Shown in pieces: positions 18,100 through 27,020 of a DNA stretch of 64,000 nt (its first letter is position 1; every line of letters starts with the position of its first letter). Made by a program: the position numbers and the translations under genes. This stretch comes from Hyphomicrobiales bacterium (GTDB taxonomy: Bacteria; Pseudomonadota; Alphaproteobacteria; Rhizobiales; Rhizobiaceae): positions 1-64,000 of the forward strand of contig UEIF01000021.1 of NCBI GenBank assembly GCA_900468805.1, given 5' to 3'. The notes under the pieces were generated by a model. That model ran no database searches. It was given only the letters and a program-made list of their open reading frames with translations, and had not been told where the DNA came from.

Positions 18100-19110
18100 T
18101 TAGTGTCCGCTGGTATCTTCGCCGACATCGGAGACGTGCGAGTTGCCGCCGATGACACTGGAGTCCACAGCATTGCTGAGCATGTTCGCGCCCTGAACGA
18201 GCTCCAGATGGAAGCCCGAGTTGGCGAGAATTGCGGAAGCATCTGCCGTCGATGTACCTGCGACGTCGTCGCCTGCCTTGAGGTCCCAGCCTTTGCCGTC
18301 CATATCGACGCCGTCAGCACCATGGGCGGTGCCGGCGTTTGCATTCAAGTGGTTCTGAGCATCGGTGTTGTTCTGCGCAACGTTCCAGGCGTGATCCTGG
18401 TCCGCCAGATGGTTCGCCTGGACAGTGTTGAAGACTGAGTCGGCGCCTCCGCCGGCGAGCGAACCGTTGAGGATGTTGTCGATATCGAGAGTGAAGGAGA
18501 AGTCGTCCCCGATGTCGAAGGTGAGGTCATGACCGGCAACGCCGAGGTTTCCGAAGTCCTTGACATCGTCAATGACGGCGAAATCCGTGTCCGTCTTGTT
18601 GAAGCTGTCGCTGGTGTTGTGGCTGTTGCTGGTCGATTCCGTCCTGGTGTCGTTATCGCTAACCGTCTTGATGTCGGTGTCGATATCCGTTTTCGTGGTT
18701 GTGGTCGTGTCGTTGTCGTTGATCGTCTTGGTGTCGTCGTCGCTGTAGGATTTGGAATCGTAGCTCCAGTCGTAGTCCGACTTCGTGGTTGTGGTCGTAT
18801 CGTTGTCGTTGATATTGGTGGTCTTGATATTGGTATCGTCGTCCGACTTGTAGCTCCAGTCGTATTCGTTGTCGCGGTTGTCGCCGTTGTCAGTCTTCAC
18901 ATCGACATCGACGTTGGCCTTGACATCAACATCTGTGCTGTTGTCGGTGTTGTTGCGATTGTCGCCGTTGGCGATGCCGCCGACGTAACCCGTAGAATCG
19001 TCATCGATTTCGGTCGAGTTGATAGCGCTGGAAAGGCCGTCGGCCAGGGCGCCCACCTTAACGGTGTCGTCGTCGGAGCCCTGTGGACCGGGCTTGGGAT
19101 CATAAGGCAT
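18100..19110 (-). CDS. Asp/Thr/Asn-rich repeat protein, second candidate secreted cargo
   Basis: A 336-residue, very acidic, low-complexity protein. Residues 50-175 are dominated by D, T, N and S, with a 30-residue tandem repeat: YDWSY at 83 and 113, and INDNDTTTTTK at 100 and 130, plus a worn third copy near 151. The C-terminal half (180-336) is more ordered (HDLTFDIGDDFSFTLDIDNI) and ends with GANMLSNAVDSSVIGGNSHV, similar to the GANLVANIASVVNTAVISSV segment of the neighbouring 688-residue protein. There is no signal peptide. CTGGAGG precedes the ATG at 19110. The repeats suggest an extended, possibly cation-binding surface or matrix protein. Confidence 0.7.
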   Translation of the reverse strand: MPYDPKPGPQGSDDDTVKVGALADGLSSAINSTEIDDDSTGYVGGIANGDNRNNTDNSTDVDVKANVDVDVKTDNGDNRDNEYDWSYKSDDDTNIKTTNINDNDTTTTTKSDYDWSYDSKSYSDDDTKTINDNDTTTTTKTDIDTDIKTVSDNDTRTESTSNSHNTSDSFNKTDTDFAVIDDVKDFGNLGVAGHDLTFDIGDDFSFTLDIDNILNGSLAGGGADSVFNTVQANHLADQDHAWNVAQNNTDAQNHLNANAGTAHGADGVDMDGKGWDLKAGDDVAGTSTADASAILANSGFHLELVQGANMLSNAVDSSVIGGNSHVSDVGEDTSGH

Positions 19111-19983
19111 TTCAGTTTTCCTCCAGAAAAAAAACTGGAGCAGCTTTCGAAGTCCCTCTCATCTCAAATGGGATCTTTGCTCGCGCTTGCTCCAATGCGT
19201 TAATATCGGCAGATGGACTCGATACCTTTTCACCTGCAGCTTCATAGTGATTTGTTGGCCAAATTCTGTATTGGGATTGTGCCTATGCAGTACAAAGACG
19301 CACAAATCCGGTCCCGGACTCGATATGAGCGCGAGCAAGGCAGTTGAACTTCTTTTTGAGTTCCCTCGAAAGAAGACCAAGTATCAAAAACACATGCCGA
19401 TACTCGGTTTTCACGTCGCCGCTTTGGCGACCATCACAGACTGATGGAAAAAAGTGGGTCCCGATAGATATCAATTCGGGCTAAGGTAGCTGAAATCCCG
19501 TTCAATACTCTGTTTAAGCCTGTACCGGGCGGCAGGCCCGGAAACCTGTGTATGAATTCGGGACGGCGTCCCACACCTCGGAATCCGCCGGATTCGACTG
19601 ATTGCGGTATCGCGAAGTTAAGCCCGAAAGGTTCTCCGTCTTATTTTGAAATATCGTCTGCCCTTTACCGCTTTGCTTTCGTATGTCTCGAACTAATACA
19701 TGGTGCTTTATACCGTGATCTAGTTGAAATACCGCCCACCAGTATGTTTCTTGTCCGAAATGCAACCATAAAGTGGCAAAAAATAAATATAACTTCGCGA
19801 CAACTAACCCATTTGGGCCATTTCTTTCCTTTGAAATCCATATTACCATAATTAAGAAATGCCTAAAAGATAAGGCGGCCACATGCCTAGGGGCAATGTT
19901 CGTCGGCATGTAATACCCGCCATCGCGCCAATGGGAGTAGAAGCTCCGTGTTTGAGTATAGTGTAGCGCTAGGGGAGGCGTAT
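19111..19983. other. Long intergenic region upstream of the cargo genes and the LuxR gene
   Basis: About 870 bases between divergent transcription units, noticeably more A/T-rich to the eye than the flanking genes, especially 19660-19860. It should contain promoters for the secretion locus (minus) and the LuxR-type regulator (plus). Frames inside it lack ribosome-binding sites and protein-like composition, so I call no gene. A small RNA cannot be excluded. Confidence 0.5.
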
Positions 19984-20766
19984 ATGTTCATGGTTGGGTC
20001 GGAAGTAGGAGATTCGGATCAGGCAAGAAGACTGGGTCCGAATGGAGAAACAGTCCTGGTAATCGCCAAGGCGGACTTGTTCTCCGAGTGCATGGTTGAG
20101 GCACTGGCGAAGAAATTCCCGAATTTCGATGTTGTAAGCGTACCGAGCGCGCAGTCCATATCCGAGAAGGATATTCACGACATGCGGCTTGTCCTGTTCT
20201 ATCATGTCGCCGGCGCCGAGTTGCATGATGCGATGCAGACCGTTCGTGAAAACCGTCCGGATGCATCGATAGGCCTCGTCGTCGAAGCTATCGACATGAT
20301 GGAGCCCTATATCAGTCGCCTCGTCGAGGCGCGCGTCATCGATGGCGTCCTGCCGCTCAATCTGCGTCTGGATGTCTTCATGGCGGCGATCGATCTGCTG
20401 ATGAAGGGCGGGGAGCATTTTCCATCCGCGCTTCTCGGCCGTTTGTCCAACCGGGCGACGGCACAGCTCGAGCCCTCGCTGTACCAGACGAAGTCGGTCG
20501 ACGCGGCGCGCGCTAATGCGCTGAAGCTTCGCCGCAACAGCATGGCGACTCTGACCACGCGCGAGGTGCAGATTCTCGACCTCATCTGCAAGGGCACCCA
20601 GAACAAGATCATCGCTGACAAGCTTCACCTGTCCGAAAACACGGTGAAGGTCCATGTTCGCAATATCTATAAGAAGATGAATGTGAGAAATCGCACGGAA
20701 GCGGCCTCACGTTTCTTCAACGATACTTCGGACAACGGCGATCTCTCCGGCAAGTGGCCGCACTAG
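19984..20766 (+). CDS. LuxR/FixJ-type regulator with degenerate receiver (CsgD/VpsT-like)
   Basis: The 260-residue regulator has an N-terminal receiver-like domain (ETVLVIAKADLFSECMVEAL, then MRLVLFYHV) in which the phosphoacceptor Asp expected after the third strand is absent. A C-terminal LuxR helix-turn-helix follows (LTTREVQILDLICKGTQNKI, then LHLSENTVKVHVRNIYKKM). This layout is shared with CsgD and VpsT, biofilm-matrix regulators that do not rely on phosphorylation. AGGGGAGG just before the ATG at 19984 makes it preferable to the GTG at 19948. It lies between the secretion locus and the polysaccharide cluster and could control either. That is inference from position. Confidence 0.82.
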   Translation: MFMVGSEVGDSDQARRLGPNGETVLVIAKADLFSECMVEALAKKFPNFDVVSVPSAQSISEKDIHDMRLVLFYHVAGAELHDAMQTVRENRPDASIGLVVEAIDMMEPYISRLVEARVIDGVLPLNLRLDVFMAAIDLLMKGGEHFPSALLGRLSNRATAQLEPSLYQTKSVDAARANALKLRRNSMATLTTREVQILDLICKGTQNKIIADKLHLSENTVKVHVRNIYKKMNVRNRTEAASRFFNDTSDNGDLSGKWPH

Positions 20767-20770
20767 GCCA

Positions 20771-21091
20771 TCAATCCATCCGGGACGAGCGGGCAAAGCA
20801 GCGCGATTTCTGGCCGAAACCGCTCGGCGAGCAGATGTAAGGGGCAGAACCGGGATAGACCGCGGCGCCGACAGTAGTCGGGGCGGTCTTCGGTCCGGCA
20901 GCATAGGCGAAGTCCTTCGCGGCATGTGGCACACTTGCCACCACGACATTCTTCTCCGTGCTTCCTACGATCGCCGTGTCGACGACCGCACATGACAGCG
21001 GTCCGACGGCCGAGAAAACAATGGTCACAGCCAAAGCCAGAGAGCTGAAACTGCATGGCGCTCTGCCATGCATGCGATCACGAGCCGTCAT
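20771..21091 (-). CDS. Small secreted hypothetical protein
   Basis: A 106-residue protein with a signal-peptide-like N-terminus (SFSSLALAVTIVFSAVGPLS, about residues 14-33) and a C-terminal motif YICSPSGFGQKSRCF with two Cys that could form a disulfide. I have seen the CSPSGFGQ-S-C ending in small exported rhizobial proteins of unknown function. It is convergent with the LuxR-type gene and four bases from its stop. No function is known. Confidence 0.55.
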   Translation of the reverse strand: MTARDRMHGRAPCSFSSLALAVTIVFSAVGPLSCAVVDTAIVGSTEKNVVVASVPHAAKDFAYAAGPKTAPTTVGAAVYPGSAPYICSPSGFGQKSRCFARSSRMD

Positions 21092-21568
21092 TGAAGGACC
21101 CCCTCTATCATCAGGGCAATAGCGACGCGCCCCTGCACACCCAATGTCTGGCCACTCCTTATATTAGCTTCATTGATTGAAGCTGGAGCGGCGGGACGGA
21201 AAGCGACCGCATCGACCTGAAAATCGGAATCGATTTTTCGGAAGGCCCGATGCGTAGATCAACGAGTTGGAGCGTTCTTTGTGCGTCCGAATGAACGCAC
21301 GGCGCTCTAAATACCTTAATCCTTAAGAGGGATTAATCAAGCGAATTCGCGCATTTAATACTGTAGCTATTTAGAATTGCGCCCGTGTTTTGAAGTTGAC
21401 CTTCACTAATATTCTCTTATCGTTTTAGACGCTTATACAATTATCCGAAGAATAGCCGAGTTTGTTATTCCGTCGATACCACTTTATGTTGAGGCTATCG
21501 AAGCGGATGAGGGAGAGCTGAAAGTATAGAAGGGTCTAAAGACCCCACGACATGGGAAGGAGTTTGTA
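21092..21568. other. Upstream region of the polysaccharide cluster
   Basis: About 480 bases, A/T-rich between 21290 and 21450, with no gene that I can support. It must hold the promoter of the uxs-like gene. I do not recognise a specific operator. Confidence 0.5.
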
Positions 21569-22591
21569 GTGCGTAGTTTCATTCCCACCGAAGGCCGTTC
21601 AGAATCTGTACCCGCGTTGCCACGACAGCGGTCAAAAACCGTGCTGGTCAACGGAGGCGCCGGTTTTCTGGGTTCCCACCTTTGCACGCGGCTTCTCGAG
21701 CGCGGCCATCAGGTCATCTGTCTCGACAATTTCTATACGGGCCGCCGCGCCAATATCGAGCCTCTGCTGCGGCATTCCCGTTTCCGGCTTCTGGAACATG
21801 ATGTTCGCCAGCCCTACGATGTCGAGGCATCCGTCATCTTCAACTTCGCTTCGCCGGCATCGCCGCCGGATTATCAGCGCGATCCCGTCGGCACCTTGCT
21901 GACCAACGTGCTTGGAGCCGTCAATACGCTGGATGCGGCACGCCGCAGCGGTGCAACGGTCGTCCAGTCCTCGACCTCGGAGGTCTACGGAGATCCGCAT
22001 CAGAGTCCGCAGCGCGAAACCTATTTCGGCAACGTCAACCCGATCGGCCCGCGCGGCTGCTACGACGAGGGCAAGCGGTCTGCCGAAACCCTGTTCTTCG
22101 ATTATCACCGCAAATATGGCGTCGATATCAAGGTTGGCCGGATCTTCAATACCTACGGCCCGCGCATGCGCCCGGATGACGGACGGGTCGTGTCCAACTT
22201 CATCGTCCAGGCGCTCTCCAACACCGACATAACGATCTATGGTGATGGCCGGCAGACCCGTTCCTTCTGCTATGTCGACGATCTCGTCGATGGTTTTCTG
22301 CGTTTCGCCGATACCGATCCGAGCTGCGTCGGCCCGATCAATCTCGGCAACCCGGCGGAGATCACCGTGCGGGATCTTGCCGAAATCGTTCTCGATCTGA
22401 CCAATTCACGCTCGCGCATCATTTATCTGCCCGCCGTCGCGGATGATCCGCAGCAGCGTCGGCCGGATATTTCCCGAGCCAGGGAAGAGCTGAACTGGTG
22501 GCCGACGACGGAGCTGAAGACCGGGCTGAAGCGCACGATAGCCTATTTCGATGCACTGTTGACCCGCAAGGAAGTGGCGGGGGCCGTATGA
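21569..22591 (+). CDS. uxs1: UDP-glucuronate decarboxylase (UDP-xylose synthase)
   Basis: A 340-residue short-chain dehydrogenase/reductase-type enzyme that converts UDP-glucuronate to UDP-xylose using bound NAD. Visible features: the nucleotide-binding [10 protein letters not shown] (about 29), [10 protein letters not shown] (about 95), STSEVYGDP (about 135), the catalytic YDEGKR (about 165) and [15 protein letters not shown]. These match UXS and not the epimerase family. The start is a GTG preceded by GGAAGGAG. One base separates it from the next gene, a UDP-sugar 4-epimerase. The pair is the arrangement I recall as uxs1-uxe in S. meliloti, where they supply UDP-xylose and UDP-arabinose for an arabinose-containing polysaccharide. 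Confidence 0.88.
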   Translation: MRSFIPTEGRSESVPALPRQRSKTVLVNGGAGFLGSHLCTRLLERGHQVICLDNFYTGRRANIEPLLRHSRFRLLEHDVRQPYDVEASVIFNFASPASPPDYQRDPVGTLLTNVLGAVNTLDAARRSGATVVQSSTSEVYGDPHQSPQRETYFGNVNPIGPRGCYDEGKRSAETLFFDYHRKYGVDIKVGRIFNTYGPRMRPDDGRVVSNFIVQALSNTDITIYGDGRQTRSFCYVDDLVDGFLRFADTDPSCVGPINLGNPAEITVRDLAEIVLDLTNSRSRIIYLPAVADDPQQRRPDISRAREELNWWPTTELKTGLKRTIAYFDALLTRKEVAGAV

Positions 22592-22592
22592 G

Positions 22593-23576
22593 ATGCCCCG
22601 CTACATCCTGGTTACAGGTGGCGCCGGCTTCATCGGCAGCCACATTTGCAAGGCGCTTGCGCGCGCCGGCATGGTTCCGGTCACCTACGACAATTTTTCA
22701 ACCGGACACATCGATTGTGTCCGGTGGGGGCCGCTGATCCGGGCGGATATCGCCGATGGCGCAAGGCTGCGGCAGGTCATGGCGGAGTATTCGCCGGATT
22801 GTGTCATCCATTGCGGTGGCAATGCCTATGTCGGTGAATCCGTCGAAAAGCCAAGCCTCTATTATCGCAACAATGTCGTCGGCAGCTTGTCGCTGTTGGA
22901 CGCCTGCCTCGATTGCAATATCGACAGAATCGTCTTTTCCAGCAGCTGCGCGACCTACGGCATCCCGGAGATGCTGCCGATCGGCGAGAAAACGCCGCAA
23001 CACCCGGTCAATCCCTATGGTCGGACCAAGCTGATCTTTGAGATGGCTCTGGAGGATTATGCGGCCGCCTATGGCATTCGCTTCGCCGCGCTTCGTTACT
23101 TCAACGCTGCCGGCGCCGATCCGGAGGGTCAGCTTGCCGAGCGGCACTATCCTGAAACCCATCTGATCCCGCGCGCCCTTCTTGCCGCCAGCGGCCGTAT
23201 CGACAGCCTCGATATTTTCGGCACCGACTATGAGACCGAAGACGGCACCTGCGTCAGGGATTACATCCATGTCAGCGATCTCGCCGCGGCGCATCTTGCT
23301 GCCGTTCGCCATCTCCTGGTTGGAGGCAACTCCTTGAGCGTCAATCTCGGCTCCGGCCGCGGCACATCGATCGGCGAGATTCTCAATGCCGTCAAACGAA
23401 AGACAGGCCACAGGGTGCCGGTCCGTTGTCAGCCGCGCCGCGCCGGCGATCCGCCTGCGCTTTTCGCCGATACGAAAAGGGCTCGCCTGGAACTGGACTT
23501 CATGCCGGCGCTTTCGGATATCGATACGATCATCCGCACGGCCGGCCCGACTTTCGGACTGGAGGTGATCGCATGA
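22593..23576 (+). CDS. uxe: UDP-sugar 4-epimerase (GalE/UDP-xylose 4-epimerase type)
   Basis: A 327-residue SDR epimerase with GGAGFIGSH (about 8), SSSCATYGIPE (about 123) and catalytic YGRTK (about 149), and the GalE-type segments ALRYFNAAGADPEG and GTCVRDYIHVSDLA. By sequence alone it could be GalE. Its place directly after a UDP-xylose synthase makes UDP-xylose/UDP-arabinose interconversion likely, and such enzymes are often bifunctional with UDP-glucose/galactose. Its last four bases overlap the start of the glycosyltransferase (ATGA at 23573-23576), so the three genes are translationally coupled. Confidence 0.85.
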   Translation: MPRYILVTGGAGFIGSHICKALARAGMVPVTYDNFSTGHIDCVRWGPLIRADIADGARLRQVMAEYSPDCVIHCGGNAYVGESVEKPSLYYRNNVVGSLSLLDACLDCNIDRIVFSSSCATYGIPEMLPIGEKTPQHPVNPYGRTKLIFEMALEDYAAAYGIRFAALRYFNAAGADPEGQLAERHYPETHLIPRALLAASGRIDSLDIFGTDYETEDGTCVRDYIHVSDLAAAHLAAVRHLLVGGNSLSVNLGSGRGTSIGEILNAVKRKTGHRVPVRCQPRRAGDPPALFADTKRARLELDFMPALSDIDTIIRTAGPTFGLEVIA

Positions 23577-25456
23577 GCACCAGAGCCGGAATCGACCGTA
23601 CGCATCAGTCTTCTGCCTCCAAATCCGGGATGTTCGAGCCCGTCTTTACCGGCTGGAATCGAGCTGCCTATGGTATTGGCATAGTTTTCTGGCTGGCGGC
23701 GCTCGGTTATTTCTGGCTCTGGTGGGCTCAGCCCACTCATATCGTTTCATGGCCGGCATTCCTGCTCGTCACCCTCATCCTTGCCTGGGTCACCCTGATA
23801 CCGGCCTATTTCATCCTGATCTTCCTGGATGCAAGGCAGGTCAAATCGTCCGGCGACCTGCCGAAGGGCCGCGTCGCCATGGTGGTCACCAAGGCTCCAT
23901 CAGAACCTTTCTCCGTCCTGCGCAAGACGCTTCTTGCGATGCTCGATCAGAAGGGCGTCGAATTCGATATCTGGCTCGCCGACGAAGACCCTTCCGAGGA
24001 GACCAAGAGGTGGTGCGGGCAGCATGGCGTCATGATCTCCACCCGCAAGGGCGTGAGCGAATATCATCGCCCCGTCTGGCCGCGCCGCACGCGCTGCAAG
24101 GAAGGTAATCTCGCCTATTTTTATGATCGCTTCGGCTATGAGCGCTATGATTTCGTCGCCCAGTTCGATGCCGATCATGTGCCGACGCTGACCTATCTTC
24201 GCGAAGTCCTGCGGCCCTTTTGCGATCCCGAGGTCGGCTATGTCTCCGCACCTAGCATTTGCGATGCCAACGCGGCGGAAAGCTGGGCTGCCCGCGGCAG
24301 GCTCTACGCCGAGGCAAGCCTGCATGGTTCGCTGCAGGCAGGTTATAACAATGGTTGGGCGCCGCTCTGTATCGGTTCCCATTATGCCGTCCGCACGGCT
24401 GCCCTGCGAGAGATCGGTGGGCTCGGCCCCGAACTTGCGGAAGACCATTCGACCACGCTGATGATGAATGCCGGCGGCTGGCGCGGGGTCCATGCGGTCA
24501 ATGCCATTGCCCATGGCGACGGGCCGGCGACCTTTACCGATCTGGTGGTTCAGGAGTTCCAGTGGTCGCGCAGCCTGGTCACTATTTTTCTGAAATATTC
24601 CCGCAGGCATGTCGCCCGCCTGCCGTTGAAGCTGAAGTTCCAGTTTGTGTTTTCGCAACTCTGGTATCCGCTGTTTTCGACCTTCATGGCCGCGATGTTC
24701 CTGCTGCCGGTCGCAGCTCTGCTCACGGGCCATGTCTTCGTCAATGTCACCTACCCGGAATTCCTGCTGCATTCGTTGCCGCTTTCGATCGTGCTGACGG
24801 CATTCGCCATATTCTGGCGCACGTCAGGCACATTCCGGCCATACGATGCGAAGCTCTTCGGCTGGGAAGGGGTGGTCTTCGTCCTCCTGCGCTGGCCCTG
24901 GTCGCTTGCCGGCAGCCTCGCTGCCGCGCGCGATCATATGGGCGGCTCCTTCGTGGATTTCCGCATCACCCCAAAGGGTGATCAGGGGCAACGCAAACTA
25001 CCGGCGCGCATCATCGCACCTTACATCGTGCTGACAGGCATCTGCGCTGCCGCCATGGCTTTTGCCGCCGATGGCGACAGGGCACGGGGCTTCCAGATCT
25101 TCGCGGCGATCAATCTGCTGATCTACGTGTCGCTCGCAATTCTGATTGTCGCCCGCCACGCCATCGAGAACAACCAGCCGCTCTTGCCACAGTCGCAGGG
25201 GCTCAGGCTCGCCGCCGCCGGTGGTCTCGTTGCCTGCCTTGTCGGCGGCGCACAGCTTGCCAATCATGGGCTGAACGCCCTTGAAGCGCTTTCGCACGGC
25301 CAGCCCTTCGTTACCTTCACCCAGTCACAATTTGCCGTGGCGGGTGCGGGGCTTGGCGGCGGCAAAACCAGGATCGTGAAGTTCCGTCTCAAATGGCACG
25401 GCCTTGCCGAAGCCGACCGCACGGGAAGGGGTATTTGGGAGAGCAGAAATGCGTGA
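23573..25456 (+). CDS. Membrane GT2 polysaccharide synthase
   Basis: The 627-residue protein resembles cellulose/curdlan-synthase-type family 2 glycosyltransferases. Two N-terminal membrane helices (about 35-50 and 62-85) precede the GT-A domain, with D137/D139 in LADEDP, DAD at 199-201, the ED pair at 290-291 and QEFQW at 327-331, equivalent to the processive QxxRW motif. Four to six membrane helices follow (from about 355). No PilZ domain is evident. The ATG at 23573 with GGAGGTGATC upstream is chosen over the longer frame inside the epimerase gene. It probably polymerises a pentose- or hexose-containing glucan from the UDP-sugars made upstream. Confidence 0.85.
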   Translation: MSTRAGIDRTHQSSASKSGMFEPVFTGWNRAAYGIGIVFWLAALGYFWLWWAQPTHIVSWPAFLLVTLILAWVTLIPAYFILIFLDARQVKSSGDLPKGRVAMVVTKAPSEPFSVLRKTLLAMLDQKGVEFDIWLADEDPSEETKRWCGQHGVMISTRKGVSEYHRPVWPRRTRCKEGNLAYFYDRFGYERYDFVAQFDADHVPTLTYLREVLRPFCDPEVGYVSAPSICDANAAESWAARGRLYAEASLHGSLQAGYNNGWAPLCIGSHYAVRTAALREIGGLGPELAEDHSTTLMMNAGGWRGVHAVNAIAHGDGPATFTDLVVQEFQWSRSLVTIFLKYSRRHVARLPLKLKFQFVFSQLWYPLFSTFMAAMFLLPVAALLTGHVFVNVTYPEFLLHSLPLSIVLTAFAIFWRTSGTFRPYDAKLFGWEGVVFVLLRWPWSLAGSLAAARDHMGGSFVDFRITPKGDQGQRKLPARIIAPYIVLTGICAAAMAFAADGDRARGFQIFAAINLLIYVSLAILIVARHAIENNQPLLPQSQGLRLAAAGGLVACLVGGAQLANHGLNALEALSHGQPFVTFTQSQFAVAGAGLGGGKTRIVKFRLKWHGLAEADRTGRGIWESRNA

Positions 25457-25468
25457 GGAGGGTAAAAA

Positions 25469-25972
25469 ATGAGCATGGCAACACGATTGACGGGAGGAGC
25501 GCTGGCTCTGTGCCTCGTCCTTGTCTTCCCGATGAGCGCACTCGCAGTGGAACAGAAAAAAGCACCGGCGCCGCTTAACGCCGGCGAGCTCTACGCGATC
25601 TACGCCGACAGGACCTGGACCTGGGATACCGGTGGCGGCCGTTTCATCGGCGAGGGCAGGCGTTTCGTCGCCTGGGTCAACGATGGCGGCAAGCAGTCTT
25701 TCGCCGAAGGCCGCTGGTTCGTCGACGATTTCGGTCAGATGTGCATGCGGGCTACCTGGACCAATAATGAGGGGGCGGCACGTGCCAGTACCTGCTTCGG
25801 CCACCGCAAGATCGGCAACACGATCTATCAGCGGCGTCAGCCGAACGGGGACTGGTACGTGTTCCGGCACGCTTCCGCAAAACCCGACGATGAGTTCCGG
25901 AAGCTGGTTCCGGCAGATACGGTGAGCCTGAAAGCCAAGGAGCTGAAACAGGTTCTTGCGACCGGCAAATAG
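25469..25972 (+). CDS. Small exported protein, DUF995-like
   Basis: A 167-residue protein with a clear signal peptide (residues 1-27, cleavage near SALAVEQ) and a beta-rich domain with regularly spaced Trp/Gly patterns (RTWTWDTGGGRFIGEGRRFV, then EGRWFVDDFGQMCMRATWT), two Cys and RRQPNGDWYVFRH. The pattern resembles DUF995 proteins, which are common in rhizobia and have no assigned activity. The ribosome-binding site is GAGGAGGG. It sits between the synthase and the glycoside hydrolase, so it probably assists polymer export or handling in the periplasm. That is inference. Confidence 0.7.
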   Translation: MSMATRLTGGALALCLVLVFPMSALAVEQKKAPAPLNAGELYAIYADRTWTWDTGGGRFIGEGRRFVAWVNDGGKQSFAEGRWFVDDFGQMCMRATWTNNEGAARASTCFGHRKIGNTIYQRRQPNGDWYVFRHASAKPDDEFRKLVPADTVSLKAKELKQVLATGK

Positions 25973-25994
25973 CCGGAGGGCGGAGGATAGGATC

Positions 25995-26954
25995 ATGAAA
26001 ACCCTGGCGAAGAGAATTTCGACTGCAGCGATAGCAATGCTGCTGGTTGGCGTTGCCGATCTTTCGCATCGAAGCGAGGCGCAGAACGCCACCGCCGTCA
26101 TGAATGCGGGTGCGCAGACGATCACCGACAAGCGGCCCACTATTCACGCCGATGGCATCAAGTTCGGTGCCTACGATCCGCATGGCGATTTCGGCGCGCA
26201 GCAGAGCGTAACGACGGAGCACCTGTTCCTTCCGTGGGAAGACGTCGATCTCGAAACGCTGCGCGTGGCGGATGCCTATGCGCTGGCGAGAGGTCGCAAC
26301 CTGCTGATCACGGTGGAACCCTGGTCGTGGGATGTGGACTGGCGGCTGACCTCGACGGAGCTTCGCGCAAAGCTGCTCCGCGGCGATTTCGATGCGAACA
26401 TGCGCGCGATTGCCAAAATGATCGATGAGTTGAAGAGCCCGGTCATCGTCCGTTGGGGGCAGGAAATGGAAGACAAATCCGGCCGCTTTTCCTGGTCCGG
26501 CTGGAATCCTCCGGACTATATCGCTGCCTACAGGCGCATGATGGATATCGTGCGGCAAGAAGCGCCCGGTACGAGGCTCATGTGGTCGCCCAAGGGAGAG
26601 CCCGGCCTCAATGCCTACTACCCCGGCGACACCTACGTGGATTTCGTGGGTCTCTCGGTCTTCGGACTGGAGGCCTACGACAAGATCGCTCACAACGGCC
26701 CGCGAACCTTCACCGAGGCATTGAAGCCTGGTTACGACCTTGTCGCCTTGTATAACAAGCCCATCTGGGTCGCCGAGCTCGGCTATGAGGGCGGTGACGT
26801 CTACATCAAGCCGTGGATGGAGACCGCGACGATGAAACAGAGCGACTTTCCTGAGCTTCAGGAGGTCGTCTATTTCAATGACCGCGAGGTGCACGCCTGG
26901 CCGTTCAATCTCGGCAGACCCAACTGGCGCGTTATAGAGGATGCGAGCAACTGA
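25995..26954 (+). CDS. Exported GH26-like glycoside hydrolase
   Basis: A 319-residue exported TIM-barrel hydrolase (signal peptide about 1-29). It resembles GH26 beta-mannanase/glucanase-type enzymes: the acid/base Glu would be E157 in VRWGQEMEDKSGRF, the nucleophile E261 in IWVAELGYEG, with aromatic residues in EPWSWDVDW (109) and WSPKGEPG. GGAGG precedes the ATG at 25995. As the last gene of the polysaccharide cluster it probably trims or releases the nascent polymer, as endoglucanases do in cellulose operons. Specificity is not predictable here. Confidence 0.75.
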   Translation: MKTLAKRISTAAIAMLLVGVADLSHRSEAQNATAVMNAGAQTITDKRPTIHADGIKFGAYDPHGDFGAQQSVTTEHLFLPWEDVDLETLRVADAYALARGRNLLITVEPWSWDVDWRLTSTELRAKLLRGDFDANMRAIAKMIDELKSPVIVRWGQEMEDKSGRFSWSGWNPPDYIAAYRRMMDIVRQEAPGTRLMWSPKGEPGLNAYYPGDTYVDFVGLSVFGLEAYDKIAHNGPRTFTEALKPGYDLVALYNKPIWVAELGYEGGDVYIKPWMETATMKQSDFPELQEVVYFNDREVHAWPFNLGRPNWRVIEDASN

Positions 26955-26973
26955 GCCGGTATAATCCAAAAGA

Positions 26974-26996
26974 AAGGCCCGCCGGTGGCGGGCCTT
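26974..26996. terminator. Bidirectional intrinsic terminator
   Basis: A 10-bp stem AAGGCCCGCC/GGCGGGCCTT with a three-base loop (26974-26983, 26987-26996) lies between the convergent hydrolase (plus) and solute-binding protein (minus) genes. Confidence 0.8.
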
Positions 26997-27020
26997 CTCG
27001 CGCGTTCATATGGGCTATGA

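Noticed and set aside
18529..19203. 224-codon plus-strand Val/Ile/Asp-rich frame
   Set aside because: It is the complement of the Asp/Thr/Asn repeat gene. The repeated Val residues are the antisense reading of Asp/Asn codons.
19514..19909. 131-codon minus-strand frame in the long intergenic region
   Set aside because: No ribosome-binding site, unusual composition for this genome and no recognisable domain. Kept as non-coding.
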